DNA from: Bacteroidetes bacterium HGW-Bacteroidetes-10
GTDB lineage: Bacteria; Bacteroidota; Bacteroidia; Bacteroidales; UBA932
Length of the DNA stretch: 64,000 nucleotides
Assembly (NCBI GenBank): GCA_002842695.1
Contig: PHDT01000001.1
Span: forward strand, 1-64,000
Reading direction: 5' to 3'
Shown here: one piece after another, positions 1-9,667 of the stretch
Layout of the letters: the number at the start of each line of letters is the position of its first letter
Numbering within the stretch: the first letter of the stretch is position 1
Made by a program: the position numbers and the translations under genes
Notes under the pieces: generated by a model
What the model was told of the DNA's origin: nothing
What the model saw: only the letters and a program-made list of their open reading frames with translations
Database searches by the model: none

Positions 1-107
1 CGCACGGCTGCAATTGACTGTGAATCAACGAGAGCCACTTTGTCCCCGCGGATGATCCGCGGGATTAAGTTCCTGTTCGTTGATAGTGTGTCAGTTACAG
101 CCGTGCG
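1..107. repeat. Imperfect inverted-repeat element with central palindrome
   Basis: Bases 1-18 pair with 90-107 at 16 of 18 positions. Bases 24-31 pair perfectly with 77-84, and a GC-rich palindrome (CCCGCGG / CCGCGGG, 45-63) sits at the centre. The outer arm carries the inverted copy of the 22-bp unit repeated just downstream. No gene is visible here. The element starts at the window edge and may extend beyond it. Its nature (REP-like repeat, structured RNA or mobile-element end) is unknown. Confidence 0.55.
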
Positions 108-159
108 GGCTCTAGGTTGCATTCGTACGGGCTCTCGGTTACAGCCGTACGGGCTTTGT
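94..159. repeat. Three tandem 22-bp repeats
   Basis: Units start at 94, 116 and 138, exactly 22 bp apart, and 17-18 of 22 positions agree between the first unit and each of the other two. The common core is GTTACAGCCGTACGGGCT, with the palindrome CCGTACGG inside it. The array ends 10 bp from the stop codon of the minus-strand regulator. There are no spacers, so it is not a CRISPR. Confidence 0.75.
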
Positions 160-169
160 TATAAGATTA

Positions 170-967
170 TTATTCCTGAACGATGGTTACTTCGATACCA
201 ATGTCATTGAGTTTCTCGATGATTTGTTTTGGTGCCTGACTGTCAGTTATTACCTGGTCTACTTCTGATATTTCACAAATTTTACTGAATCCGCGTAAGC
301 CAAACTTGGATGAATCGGCAAGAACAATTACCTTTTGGGCAGCTTTCATCATCATTTTATTGAGGTTTGCTTCCATCAGATTTGTTGTGGATAGGCCAAA
401 GTTTGTATCAAAACCATCTACACCAATGAAAAGTTTGCTGCAGGATACCTCTTCTATCATCTTTTCGGCATATGGCCCTACAACAGAGACGGAACTGTTT
501 CTAAGGATACCACCCAGCTGAATTACATCGATATTCTTGTCTCGGGAAAGTACAGATGATACACTTACAGATGCTGTAACAACTGTGAGGTGTGTTGATG
601 TCTTTATTTCTTTGGCTAAAGATAAAACAGTTGTTCCCGATGCAATAATTATTGAGTCGTTATCAGTAATAAGTTCTGCAGCTTTAATACCAATTGCTCT
701 CTTCTTCTCAGTGTTGATTTTTTCCTTTTCATTAATATGCCTGTCATTAATATATGGGTTTATGAGAATGGCATATCCATGCGCCCTGTATAATAAATCA
801 AGGGATTCAAGATAGCTGAGATCTTTTCTTATCGTTACTTCAGATACATTTAACTGACTGGCAAGAGACGTTACAGATACAGAACTCTGTTTTCTAAGAA
901 TTTCCAGAATGAATTCATGTCTTTCATTTAGTACGGGTGAATTCGCAATTTGTGTTGTACGTGCCAT
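170..967 (-). CDS. glpR: DeoR-family transcriptional regulator, GlpR-like
   Basis: A 265-aa cytoplasmic repressor of the DeoR family. The N-terminal winged helix-turn-helix lies at residues 17-65, with the recognition-helix signature SEVTIRKDLSYLE at 42-54. The rest is the DeoR sensor domain, a ribose-5-phosphate-isomerase-like fold that binds a phosphorylated effector. It contains IIASGTTV and the late VLADSSKFG motif typical of the family. It is divergent from a glycerol-3-phosphate dehydrogenase and glpT, so glycerol-3-phosphate is the likely effector and the 255-bp intergenic region the likely operator. The family call is secure. The GlpR assignment rests on gene context, because DeoR proteins sense many sugar phosphates. 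Confidence 0.85.
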   Translation of the reverse strand: MARTTQIANSPVLNERHEFILEILRKQSSVSVTSLASQLNVSEVTIRKDLSYLESLDLLYRAHGYAILINPYINDRHINEKEKINTEKKRAIGIKAAELITDNDSIIIASGTTVLSLAKEIKTSTHLTVVTASVSVSSVLSRDKNIDVIQLGGILRNSSVSVVGPYAEKMIEEVSCSKLFIGVDGFDTNFGLSTTNLMEANLNKMMMKAAQKVIVLADSSKFGLRGFSKICEISEVDQVITDSQAPKQIIEKLNDIGIEVTIVQE

Positions 968-1061
968 ATATGTTAAACATTTATTTTATACTAAGGTAAT
1001 AAAAAGTTTTAATATGAAATCAGAATTTGCTTTAAAATGGATATGTAAAGCAAATGATCTT

Positions 1062-1098
1062 TTGTAATGAAATAAAAATTGAAATTAATCCATTACAA
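1062..1098. promoter_or_regulatory. Inverted repeat, candidate GlpR operator
   Basis: TTGTAATG (1062-1069) and CATTACAA (1091-1098) form a perfect 8-bp inverted repeat with a 21-bp spacer. It lies between the divergent regulator and glp genes, about 35 bp upstream of the -33 element of the glp promoter. The rest of 968-1222 is AT-rich and shows no ORF. The operator role is inference. Confidence 0.35.
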
Positions 1099-1132
1099 TT
1101 GTTAAAACGAAAGCTAAAAATGCAAATAATTA

Positions 1133-1162
1133 TTTGTTTATAAAAATAACTTATTAAATTTG
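1133..1162 (+). promoter_or_regulatory. Bacteroidetes-type promoter for the glp operon
   Basis: TTTG at 1133-1136 and TAAATTTG at 1155-1162 match the Bacteroidetes sigma-ABfr consensus (TTTG / TAnnTTTG) with an 18-bp spacer. The predicted transcript starts about 50 bases before the ATG at 1223. This is the best two-box promoter match in the window. Confidence 0.6.
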
Positions 1163-1222
1163 TTTCGATAATATCATTGACAACTTACGAAAAGAAATTA
1201 TTAAGTTCATATACCTATATAA

Positions 1223-2047
1223 ATGAAACGCGAAGAATTAATTGAGAAAATATCTGACAAATCCAAGATTTGGGATATGGTTGTGATTGGTGGCGGGGCC
1301 ACAGGACTTGGAATAGCTCTTGATGCTGCATTGAGAGGATATAGTGTTGCATTGTTTGAATTGGATGATTTTGCAAAATCAACATCCAGCAGGAGTACCA
1401 AGCTGGTTCACGGAGGAGTAAGATATCTTCAGAAGGGTGATGTTGCGTTGGTTCGTGAAGCACTCACAGAAAGAGGCCGCTTAAGAAATAATGCGCCACA
1501 TCTGGTTAAGGATCAGTCATTCGTTATTCCTAATTACACACATCTTGACAATTTTATTTATACATGCGGTCTTACATTGTACGATATTCTCTCATGGGGC
1601 GGGCTTAGTCTGGGAAGATCACTGTTTATTCCTAAAAGGAAGACATCAAGATGTCTTCCAACCATTACAAAAAAAGGTTTAAAAGGTGGAGTAATTTACC
1701 ATGACGGACAGTTTGATGATTCGCGTCTTGCAATTAATATAGCACAGTCATGTGCAGAAAACGGGGGATGTCCAATTAACCACATGAAGGTTTCCGGTAT
1801 ACTTCACGATGAAAAGGGAAGAGTTGCAGGTGTTAAAGTAATTGATAACGAAACCGGAAAAGAATATTCCGTAAGGTCAAAAAGTACAATAAACGCTACA
1901 GGATGTTTTGTTGACGATATTATCAAAATGGATGTACCATCATCAACAAGAATGGTTAAGCCAAGTCAGGGAGTTCATCTTGTATTTGACAAGTCTTTTT
2001 TAAACAGTGATTATGCGCCGCGTTCTGTTTGCTGTTCCGTGGCATAA
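1223..2047 (+). pseudogene. glpD: Glycerol-3-phosphate dehydrogenase (FAD), N-terminal part, frameshifted
   Basis: The first half of an FAD-dependent glycerol-3-phosphate dehydrogenase (GlpD/GlpA), which oxidises glycerol-3-phosphate to DHAP at the membrane and passes electrons to quinone. The FAD-binding glycine motif IGGGATG is at residues 22-28, followed by the family signature STSSRSTKLVHGGVRYLQ. The frame stays typical up to SDYA (codons at 2006-2017), then runs into 10 unrelated residues and a stop. The rest of the enzyme continues in the next frame (2007-2765). Family members usually have about nine residues (roughly IMIPKTxDG) between DYA and RVLFAVPW that are absent here. A deletion of about 26 bases near 2018 would explain both the gap and the frame change. 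The enzyme is probably inactive, unless this is an assembly error. Confidence 0.8.
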
Positions 2048-2765
2048 TAAAATTGTTGTAGGTACCACTGATATTGTCAGAGATGAGCCTGAGCTCGAAC
2101 CTGTTGCCCTGGAAGAAGAGATCGAATTTATTCTCCAGACTGCCGGTTTATATATGGTAAGAAAACCTGAGAGAAAAGATATCCTTTCTGTATTCGCAGG
2201 TCAAAGACCACTAGCAGCACCAAAGAAAGAGGGCAAAAGCACAAAAGAGATTTCAAGAAGCCATAAGATTTTTGTATCGGATAATAATCTGATAACCATT
2301 ACAGGTGGTAAGTGGACCACTTATCGCCGAATGGCAGAAGATACTGTAGATAAGGCTATCAATCTCAATCTTATAGAGCCAAGAAAATGTGTTTCAAAAA
2401 ATTTCCGCATACACGGATATAAACCGAATCCAGATCTGAATAATCATTTATATGTTTATGGTTCTGATATGAAACTTATCGAAGATATTATCAAAAATAG
2501 TCCAGAGATGGGAGGCAAAATTCATCCTTCATACAATTATACACTGGCAGAGGTTGTTCTTGCAGTAAGGAATGAAATGGCAAGAAACGTAGAGGATGTG
2601 CTTGCAAGAAGAGTAAGACTTCTGTTTATAGATGCGAAAGCCTCTAAAGCAGCAGCACCTGTTGTTGCAAAAACAATTGCACAGGAACTGGGTTATGATA
2701 ATAATTGGATTGATAATCAGATAAAAACTTTCGAGACATTATCGGATCAGTATATTATTAACTAA
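2007..2765 (+). pseudogene. glpD: Glycerol-3-phosphate dehydrogenase (FAD), C-terminal part
   Basis: The continuation of the same dehydrogenase in frame +1. It begins with RVLFAVPWHNKIVVGTTD (from 2019), carries the TITGGKWTTYRRMAED motif near the end of the FAD domain, and ends with the helical DAO_C domain (ARRVRLLFIDAKA). The open frame begins with GTG at 2007 and overlaps the first frame by 41 bases, but those first codons do not look like a real start. It could not bind FAD alone because the Rossmann half is encoded upstream. glpT follows after 68 bp. Confidence 0.8.
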
Positions 2766-2784
2766 TTAGTCGTTTTTTTTAACA

Positions 2785-2812
2785 CTTGCTTAACATTACA
2801 ATAGTACTTTTG
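2785..2812 (+). promoter_or_regulatory. Possible internal promoter upstream of glpT
   Basis: TACTTTTG at 2805-2812 fits TAnnTTTG. The partner CTTG at 2785-2788 is a weak match at 16-bp spacing. It would let glpT and downstream genes be expressed despite the lesion in the dehydrogenase gene. Confidence 0.35.
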
Positions 2813-2833
2813 TTTTGTAATAAAACTTAAATT

Positions 2834-4291
2834 ATGTTTAACTTTTTTGATCCACCTACACCTAAACCTCTTATTCCTGCGGAAAGGATTGATTCTGAAT
2901 ACAAGAAAATGAGACTCAAAGTATTTATCGGAGCATTTCTTGGTTATGCAGGCTATTATTTGGTAAGGAAAAATCTTGCACTGGCTTCTCCCGGAATGAT
3001 CCAATCTATAGAAAACGGGGGACTCGGGTACACAAAGGCTGAGTTGGGTATAGCGATGTCTGCTCTATCGATAGCCTATGCTTTCAGTAAGTTTATAATG
3101 GGAAGTATTTCTGACAGGTCAGATGCTCGTAAATTTCTGGTTGTCGGGCTGATACTTTCATCGATAATAATGATGTCAGTTGGGATATTTCCGTTTGCCA
3201 CAAGTTCAATTCCTGTGATTTTCATGTTTATGTTCCTGATTGGCTGGCTTTCTGGAATGGGATGGCCTCCGTGCGGACGTATCATGGTGCACTGGTTTTC
3301 TCAGAATGAACGAAGTATGAAAATGTCAATCTGGAATACATCTCATACAGTTGGAAGCGGAATGTTAGGAAATCTGGCAGCTGTTGGAACAATGCTTCTT
3401 GGAGGTTTATTTATTGTCGATATAGGAGGCGGAATAATGGTTGAACAAACCTGGCGTTCCGTTTTCGTTTTTCCGGCAATTGTAGCATTAGCTATTGCCG
3501 TATTTTGCTGGTGGGCTTTAAGAGATACTCCGCTTTCCTGCGGATTGCCACCAATTGATAAATACAGAAATGATCTTACAGCAAAAGTTGACGCAAACGG
3601 AGGAGAGAAAATCCCTTTTTCAAAATTATTCGTTGACTATATATTCAAGAACAGGGTTTTATGGATTATTGCTATTGCCAATGCATTTGTATACCTCGTC
3701 AGATATGGGATTGGTGACTGGTCTGCCACTTATCTGCAGGAGACAGGTATCCTAAACAGTGAACAAAGCAAGATGGCATTTGCTCTCCACAATTATGCCG
3801 GTGTTCCGGGAACCATTCTTGGGGGAATAATCTCTGCGAAGTTCTTTAAAGGTAGATGTGCTCCTGCAAATGTAATATATATGATACTCGTACTGGTATC
3901 AATACTATTTTACTGGCAGGCTACACCTGTTGCTGAGTTTATTTCACAATCATTCAGTTTTGATTTTGTTGCCACAAGGGTAGCTGTGGTTTATTCTTCC
4001 CTTATTGCTGTCGGGTTCTTTATTTATGGCCCTGTAGCTCTTATTGGAGTTCAGGCAGTAAATCTCGTTCCAAAAAATGCTGCAGGAACAGCTGCCGGAT
4101 TTGTTGGCCTGTTTGGTTATCTGATTGGTGATGCCTTACTTTCGAAGATTGTTGTAGGTGCTGTGGCAAGCAACGAATCTCTGGGATGGAACGCTACATT
4201 CTGGCTGATGATTGCAGCAAGTATTATTGCGGCTGTATTTTCTGCAGCTACATGGAAGAGAGAGAAAGAGGCCTGCATAGTGCAAGGCTGA
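2834..4291 (+). CDS. glpT: Glycerol-3-phosphate transporter, MFS (OPA family)
   Basis: A 485-aa inner-membrane antiporter that imports glycerol-3-phosphate in exchange for phosphate. Twelve hydrophobic segments are readable. OPA-family marks include YAGYYLVRKNLALASPGM near residues 38-55, the substrate-loop segment GWPPCGRIMVHWFSQNERS near 146-164, and WRSVFVFPAIVALAIAVF in the central part. The length is normal for GlpT/UhpT proteins. It follows the dehydrogenase and is 16 bp from the next gene, a secreted phosphodiesterase whose product it could import. A related organophosphate such as hexose phosphate is possible, but the neighbours favour glycerol-3-phosphate. Confidence 0.88.
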   Translation: MFNFFDPPTPKPLIPAERIDSEYKKMRLKVFIGAFLGYAGYYLVRKNLALASPGMIQSIENGGLGYTKAELGIAMSALSIAYAFSKFIMGSISDRSDARKFLVVGLILSSIIMMSVGIFPFATSSIPVIFMFMFLIGWLSGMGWPPCGRIMVHWFSQNERSMKMSIWNTSHTVGSGMLGNLAAVGTMLLGGLFIVDIGGGIMVEQTWRSVFVFPAIVALAIAVFCWWALRDTPLSCGLPPIDKYRNDLTAKVDANGGEKIPFSKLFVDYIFKNRVLWIIAIANAFVYLVRYGIGDWSATYLQETGILNSEQSKMAFALHNYAGVPGTILGGIISAKFFKGRCAPANVIYMILVLVSILFYWQATPVAEFISQSFSFDFVATRVAVVYSSLIAVGFFIYGPVALIGVQAVNLVPKNAAGTAAGFVGLFGYLIGDALLSKIVVGAVASNESLGWNATFWLMIAASIIAAVFSAATWKREKEACIVQG

Positions 4292-4307
4292 TAATTAACT
4301 TAAGTTG

Positions 4308-6284
4308 ATGGAAATGAATAAAATATATAAATTTGTCTGCCTGTCCTGTCTGATAGTATTTGGTGCATTAGCTTCTGTGAGCTGTGAAAAGCCTGATACA
4401 CCCAAGCCTCCTGTCGATACTTTTGTTTTGACAGGAGTATCTATTCCCGGAACAATCTCTGTTACCCCTAATTCCAATGTGGAGATTACAGGTAAAGGGT
4501 TTGCTGCCGGAGATAAAATTGTGTTTACATTATCCGGAAATACAGCTCAAAAATTTGAGTTTAATGTTGCCAGTGTGACGGCAAATTCGGTTTCAATAAA
4601 TATTGGTTCTCTAATAACATCCGGAACATACAACATTTCTGCAGTAAGAGGCGCCAAATCAATATCTCTTGGATCTGCTATACTGAGAATTACTGCAAAT
4701 ACTACAATTCCTGATATTTCCGGAAAGAATATTAAGGGTGTTGTCTATTGTAATGGCAGGGGAGTAGCCGGAGTTGCAGTTTCGGATGGTGTCGAAGTGA
4801 CAACTACTAATGCCGATGGTGTATACTATCTGCAATCTGACAAGAGACATGGATATGTTTTTATCTCAATTCCTGCAAATTATGAAGTTCCTCAGAAAAA
4901 TAAACTTCCTTTCTTCTTTGACTATGTAACCTCAAGTACTGCCGTTGTAGATCAGCGAAATTTTGAACTTATTGAAGCAAACAATGAAAATCATGTTCTG
5001 ATTGCCATGCCTGATATGCACCTTTCAAACAGAAATAACGATATCAGCCAGTTCAGAGCTGGATTTTACGCAGAAGCCAAGGCATACAGCAATCAGCTTA
5101 AATCTGCCGGCACAAAATTTTATGGAATTGCTCTGGGAGATATGACATGGGACGTTTACTGGTATGAAAATTCTTATTTTCTGAATAACTATGTAAATGA
5201 AATCGACGGAATCGGCTTCCAGATCTTTAATATTATGGGTAACCATGACAATGATCCCTACAAAGTTATGGACTTCCAGGCAGAGTCTACTTATAAGTCC
5301 CTGATTGGGCCTTCTTATTATTCATTTAATCTAGGAAAGGTACATTATGTTGTACTAGATGATACAGAGTATATTAATACAGGAGGAGCACCAGGTGTTA
5401 TCGGAGCCAGAAACTACAACGACGCTGTAACATCTGAGCAATTAGCCTGGTTGCAGAAAGATCTGGCTCTTATCTCAGACAAGTCAACACCTGTTGTTGT
5501 AGCACTTCATATTCCGCTTTATTCTGCATCAGTTAACTCTTCCGGTCAGCAGGTGAATGCTGCCAACCTTACTAACACTGCACAGGTACAAGCTGCTTTA
5601 AATGCATTCTCAAATGTTAAATTTATCTCCGGACACACTCACATTAACTACAATGTAGAGATATCGGATAAGCTTTACGAACACAATATCGCAGCCATAA
5701 GTGCAACATGGTGGTGGACCGGAAAAACAGGCTACGCCGGAAATCATATTTGCAAAGATGGTTCACCCGGAGGTTACGGAATTTTTGAAATTACAGGAAA
5801 AGATATAAAATACAGATATAAAGGAATCGGGTATAATAAGAATAAGCAATTCCGGACTTATGACAGAAATACAATTGAAATAACAGCTGCTAAATATACA
5901 CCTTCTGCGAATTCAACATATCAGGCTAAAGTACAGACATATGCCGGTGAATATGCATTCCCGGGAACAGATAATACAGTACTAATCAATGTTTTTAATT
6001 ATGACAGTTTCTGCTCTCTTGAAGTAAAGGAAAATGGTGTTGTTCTTCCTGTAACCCGTAAACCAAAGAAAGACCCGCTGCATATCATCTCATACGAGAT
6101 GCAGAGACTTAATGTTAATGCTGAACCTACTTCATCATTTAATACAAGTAATTCTACTCATATTTTTGAAGTAACAGCTTCTTCTGCGAACTCTACTCTG
6201 GAGATTAAGTTAACAGACCGGTATGGTAATGTATATACTGAAACCATGACCAGACCTAAAACATTTTCAACATCAATGGAATAA
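4308..6284 (+). CDS. Calcineurin-like metallophosphodiesterase lipoprotein
   Basis: A secreted metallophosphoesterase of about 658 aa. A lipoprotein signal ends at the Cys of SVSCEKPD. A TIG/IPT-like beta domain follows (about 40-125), then a small carboxypeptidase-regulatory-like domain (about 138-215), the catalytic domain, and a beta-rich C-terminal domain of the kind found in bacterial 'metallophos_C' proteins. All metal-site motifs are visible: PDMH, GDMTWD, MGNHDND, ALHIP and SGHTHIN. Family members hydrolyse phosphomono- or diesters; its place between glpT and SusC suggests it releases glycerol-phosphate from a larger ester. I start at ATG 4308 (ATG 4314 is also possible). It resembles the gene at 11263 in architecture but has the extra TIG domain. 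Confidence 0.8.
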   Translation: MEMNKIYKFVCLSCLIVFGALASVSCEKPDTPKPPVDTFVLTGVSIPGTISVTPNSNVEITGKGFAAGDKIVFTLSGNTAQKFEFNVASVTANSVSINIGSLITSGTYNISAVRGAKSISLGSAILRITANTTIPDISGKNIKGVVYCNGRGVAGVAVSDGVEVTTTNADGVYYLQSDKRHGYVFISIPANYEVPQKNKLPFFFDYVTSSTAVVDQRNFELIEANNENHVLIAMPDMHLSNRNNDISQFRAGFYAEAKAYSNQLKSAGTKFYGIALGDMTWDVYWYENSYFLNNYVNEIDGIGFQIFNIMGNHDNDPYKVMDFQAESTYKSLIGPSYYSFNLGKVHYVVLDDTEYINTGGAPGVIGARNYNDAVTSEQLAWLQKDLALISDKSTPVVVALHIPLYSASVNSSGQQVNAANLTNTAQVQAALNAFSNVKFISGHTHINYNVEISDKLYEHNIAAISATWWWTGKTGYAGNHICKDGSPGGYGIFEITGKDIKYRYKGIGYNKNKQFRTYDRNTIEITAAKYTPSANSTYQAKVQTYAGEYAFPGTDNTVLINVFNYDSFCSLEVKENGVVLPVTRKPKKDPLHIISYEMQRLNVNAEPTSSFNTSNSTHIFEVTASSANSTLEIKLTDRYGNVYTETMTRPKTFSTSME

Positions 6285-6323
6285 CTGCTATACTATATAT
6301 AAACTTAACTAAATATTTAATCT

Positions 6324-9300
6324 ATGAATCTTAAAAATTACTTTAAAAAGTTCTTGGTTATGGTAACAGTGCTCTTGTTTGCAACGCAAACATGGGCTCA
6401 GACCACAATCAAAGGAACCGTTTATGAGTCAGACGGCAAGACACCTGTCATAGGGTGCGCAGTCATGGCTAAAGGTACTGCAAGAGGAACGACTACAGAT
6501 CTTAACGGAGCATACTCAATACTTGCTTCGGAAGGACAGGTGCTCGAGTTCATCAGCATGGGATATGTAACAAAAAGCATAACTGTTGGAAAACAGTCTG
6601 TTCTGGATGTTACACTTGAATTTTCTGCAAGAGAGCTAGAAGGTCTTGTTGTAACTGCTCTTGGTATTACTCGTCAGGAAAAATCTCTTGGATACTCGGT
6701 TACTAAGGTTGAGAGTGAAAAGCTGACACAGGTTACCTCGAGCAACTGGCTTAACGGAATGTCCGGAAAAGTTGCCGGTCTTACCTTTAATGGTGCGAGT
6801 TCAGGACCTATTGGTTCGATGAGGGTTACACTTCGTGGTGATCAGTCTTTGAACTATGGTGCAAATGAGGCTTTGTTTATTGTAGATGGTGTCCCTATCA
6901 GATCAGGTGCTACAGCAACAACCTCAAGCAGTAGTTATACAAACTCAGGTGCAGATTTTCCTGTGGATTTCGGGAATGGAGCAAGTGATATTAACCCTGA
7001 TGATATAGCTTCAGTTTCAGTACTGAAGGGACCGGCAGCAACTGCACTTTATGGTTCCAGAGCTGCAAATGGTGCAATTGTTATAACAACTAAATCTGGT
7101 CGTAAAAATAAAGGTATTGGTGTTACTTTTAATTCATCTGTTACAGTTGAAAGAGCAAGTTACTGGCCTGATTTTCAAACTGAATACGGCTCTGGTTCGG
7201 ATATGGGGAAAGATGAATATAATTTTTGGACACTTAATTCAGACATAGTTGGATCAAATGATTTTCCAAAAAGAAACCTGTCAAGATATGCATGGGGTGA
7301 GAAATTCAATGCAAATAATCTTCGTTACCAGTATGAAGGTAAAAATTGGGAAACTGGCGAGATTATTAAGACTCCTTTTGTATATCAGGACGATTGGTTT
7401 ACTGGTATTTTCCAATCTGGAGTAACTTATAATAATTCACTTTCAGTAAGTGGCAGCAATGGCGAGGGAACAAACGTCCGCTTTTCAATGACAGACACCA
7501 GAAATAAATGGATTCTTCCCAATACCGGTTTTGGAAAACAATCATACTCTTTCTCATTTGAATCCCCTCTGAATAAGTGGATTAAATTCAACGCCAAAGT
7601 AAACTATTACCGTACAGACAGCGACAATATGCCAATGGCAGGTTATCACGAGACAACTGTAATGTATGACCTTATGTGGGGATATAACTCAAATTCAATG
7701 AGTAACTGGAGAGATGAGTATTTTGAAGGCAGATTCAATGCTATCAACAGAAACTCGTTAACATCAGAAAATGGAAACAGCCTGGTTGTTGCTGGTCAAA
7801 GCTCTTACAACCCATACAGAATTCTTTATGAAGAATTGAACTCAATTAATAAAGACAGAGTATTTGGTTCAGCTGGTTTCACCATTAACCTTGCAAAGGG
7901 GCTTACACTTGATTTAAAGTCAGGTATGGATATGGGTATGGAGTTTCGTACTCAGCGTAAACCTAAACTCACAAGAGGCTGGGAAAATGGTTTTTACAGA
8001 GAGGAATCTGTAACCAACTATGAGTTCAACACAGACTTCATGATCAAGTATCAGAAAGATTTTCTTAAAGACAGACTTGGATTAATGGCTGCATTTGGTG
8101 GCAATAATATGGTGAGAGAGTACTTCAGAAATACGGTTCAGTTAAATGAACTTGATATTGATGGAGTATATCATATATCTAATGTTCCTTCAGGAATATT
8201 TCCCACACCTAATAATTACAGAAGCAAAAAATCAATCAACAGTCTTTACGGTCTGGTTTCACTAGACTTGGATGATACTTTCTTTTTGGATATTACAGGC
8301 AGAAATGACTGGTCGAGTACTCTTGCTCCAGGCAACTGGTCATATTTTTATCCGTCAGTCGCTGGAAGTGTCCTTTTAGATGAACTTCTTGATTTTAAAA
8401 CTAATGCTCCTGCAATTTCATTTGCCAAAGTAAGATTATCCTGGGCAAATGTAGGTAATGATACAGACCCATATTTCCTTGACCAATACTATTCTGCATC
8501 GGCAATCAATGGAGGTTACACACTCCCAGGAACTATTCCTGATCCAATGATTAAACCTGAAAACGTTGAAAGCTGGGAACTGGGTCTGGACACCAAATTT
8601 TTTATGAACCGACTTGGTATTGACCTTGCTGTTTATAGATCATCGACTACAAATCAGATTATCCCTGCAGCAATTGACCCAATTGTAGGTGCTTCTGCAA
8701 TGAGGATTAATGCAGGTGAAATTGCTAATAAGGGTATTGAGATTTCTTTGAACTCTACTCCTGTTATTACTAAAAATTTTAAATGGGATCTGAACTTTAA
8801 TATTTCTAGGAATATAAGTACCCTCGTTAGTTACAGGGATGGATGGGATCCTGCAAGCCCAATTGAAACTGACATGGGTACCACTATTGGCGGAAGATAC
8901 CATGTCTATTCATATGTTGGTCAGGAGATGCATCAAATCTACGGATTTGCACTTAAGAGAGCGCCTGAAGGTTCGTTCTATACAGATGAAAGTGGAAAGA
9001 AAATAGATGTTTCTGGCCAGATGATTCTTGATAAGAATACCGGACTTCCAGAGCTGATTAAAACGGCAGATAACTATTTGGGTAAAGTGAATCCAGACTG
9101 GAGGGGAGGTTTTAATACATCTTTGAAGTACAAGAACTTTACTCTTAATATGGCTTTCTCATATCAGCTTGGAGGAAAGCGATTTTCAGTGACAAATGGT
9201 ATTCTGTCATATCAGGGTAAACTCAAAAATTCATTACCAGGTCGTTATGATGGAATGGTTGCAGAAGGTGTTAACATTGTTTCATATAATGAAGATGGTT

Positions 9301-9650
9301 CACCGGTATATGGCAAGAATAATACTATTACATCAAGTATTTACAATTACTATCAGTCAATAGCCCTTGATCGTTACAATGGTGAGGCACATACTTTTGA
9401 CACATCATTCCTAAAATTCAAAGAGGCGAGACTAGAATACAACCTGCCTGAAAGCATTTGCAGCAAAATAGGCTTTATACAGGGAGCTAATATTGCGATT
9501 TTCGCTACCAATATCTTCTCACTTGATAACTGGCCACAGTTTGATCCGGAAGGTGGTATGCTTCAGGGATCCAATGTCTTCAATGGTATTGAAGTTGGAG
9601 CATTCCCAATGACCCGCTCATTTGGGTTTAACTTGAAATTATCATTCTAA
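6324..9650 (+). CDS. SusC/RagA-family TonB-linked outer-membrane transporter
   Basis: A 1108-aa outer-membrane beta-barrel. The signal peptide ends at TQTWAQ, and a CarboxypepD_reg-like domain covers about 28-110. The TonB-box/plug region begins near LEGLVVTALGITRQ, with plug motifs IVDGVPI and SVLKGPAATALYGSRAANGAI. The barrel ends with the aromatic terminus FNLKLSF. It imports oligomeric nutrients with its SusD partner using TonB energy. It lies 39 bp after a phosphodiesterase and 17 bp before SusD. The substrate is unknown, but the phosphodiesterases and glpT in the same run suggest a glycerol-phosphate-containing compound. Confidence 0.92.
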   Translation: MNLKNYFKKFLVMVTVLLFATQTWAQTTIKGTVYESDGKTPVIGCAVMAKGTARGTTTDLNGAYSILASEGQVLEFISMGYVTKSITVGKQSVLDVTLEFSARELEGLVVTALGITRQEKSLGYSVTKVESEKLTQVTSSNWLNGMSGKVAGLTFNGASSGPIGSMRVTLRGDQSLNYGANEALFIVDGVPIRSGATATTSSSSYTNSGADFPVDFGNGASDINPDDIASVSVLKGPAATALYGSRAANGAIVITTKSGRKNKGIGVTFNSSVTVERASYWPDFQTEYGSGSDMGKDEYNFWTLNSDIVGSNDFPKRNLSRYAWGEKFNANNLRYQYEGKNWETGEIIKTPFVYQDDWFTGIFQSGVTYNNSLSVSGSNGEGTNVRFSMTDTRNKWILPNTGFGKQSYSFSFESPLNKWIKFNAKVNYYRTDSDNMPMAGYHETTVMYDLMWGYNSNSMSNWRDEYFEGRFNAINRNSLTSENGNSLVVAGQSSYNPYRILYEELNSINKDRVFGSAGFTINLAKGLTLDLKSGMDMGMEFRTQRKPKLTRGWENGFYREESVTNYEFNTDFMIKYQKDFLKDRLGLMAAFGGNNMVREYFRNTVQLNELDIDGVYHISNVPSGIFPTPNNYRSKKSINSLYGLVSLDLDDTFFLDITGRNDWSSTLAPGNWSYFYPSVAGSVLLDELLDFKTNAPAISFAKVRLSWANVGNDTDPYFLDQYYSASAINGGYTLPGTIPDPMIKPENVESWELGLDTKFFMNRLGIDLAVYRSSTTNQIIPAAIDPIVGASAMRINAGEIANKGIEISLNSTPVITKNFKWDLNFNISRNISTLVSYRDGWDPASPIETDMGTTIGGRYHVYSYVGQEMHQIYGFALKRAPEGSFYTDESGKKIDVSGQMILDKNTGLPELIKTADNYLGKVNPDWRGGFNTSLKYKNFTLNMAFSYQLGGKRFSVTNGILSYQGKLKNSLPGRYDGMVAEGVNIVSYNEDGSPVYGKNNTITSSIYNYYQSIALDRYNGEAHTFDTSFLKFKEARLEYNLPESICSKIGFIQGANIAIFATNIFSLDNWPQFDPEGGMLQGSNVFNGIEVGAFPMTRSFGFNLKLSF

Positions 9651-9667
9651 TAAAACACTTACAAGAG

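Noticed and set aside
1-107. Integron attC-like site or CRISPR repeat
   Set aside because: No GTTRRRY core at the ends, no cassette structure, no spacers between the 22-bp units.
2007-2047. Programmed frameshift in glpD
   Set aside because: No slippery heptamer is seen, and about nine conserved residues are missing at the junction, which a frameshift would not restore.
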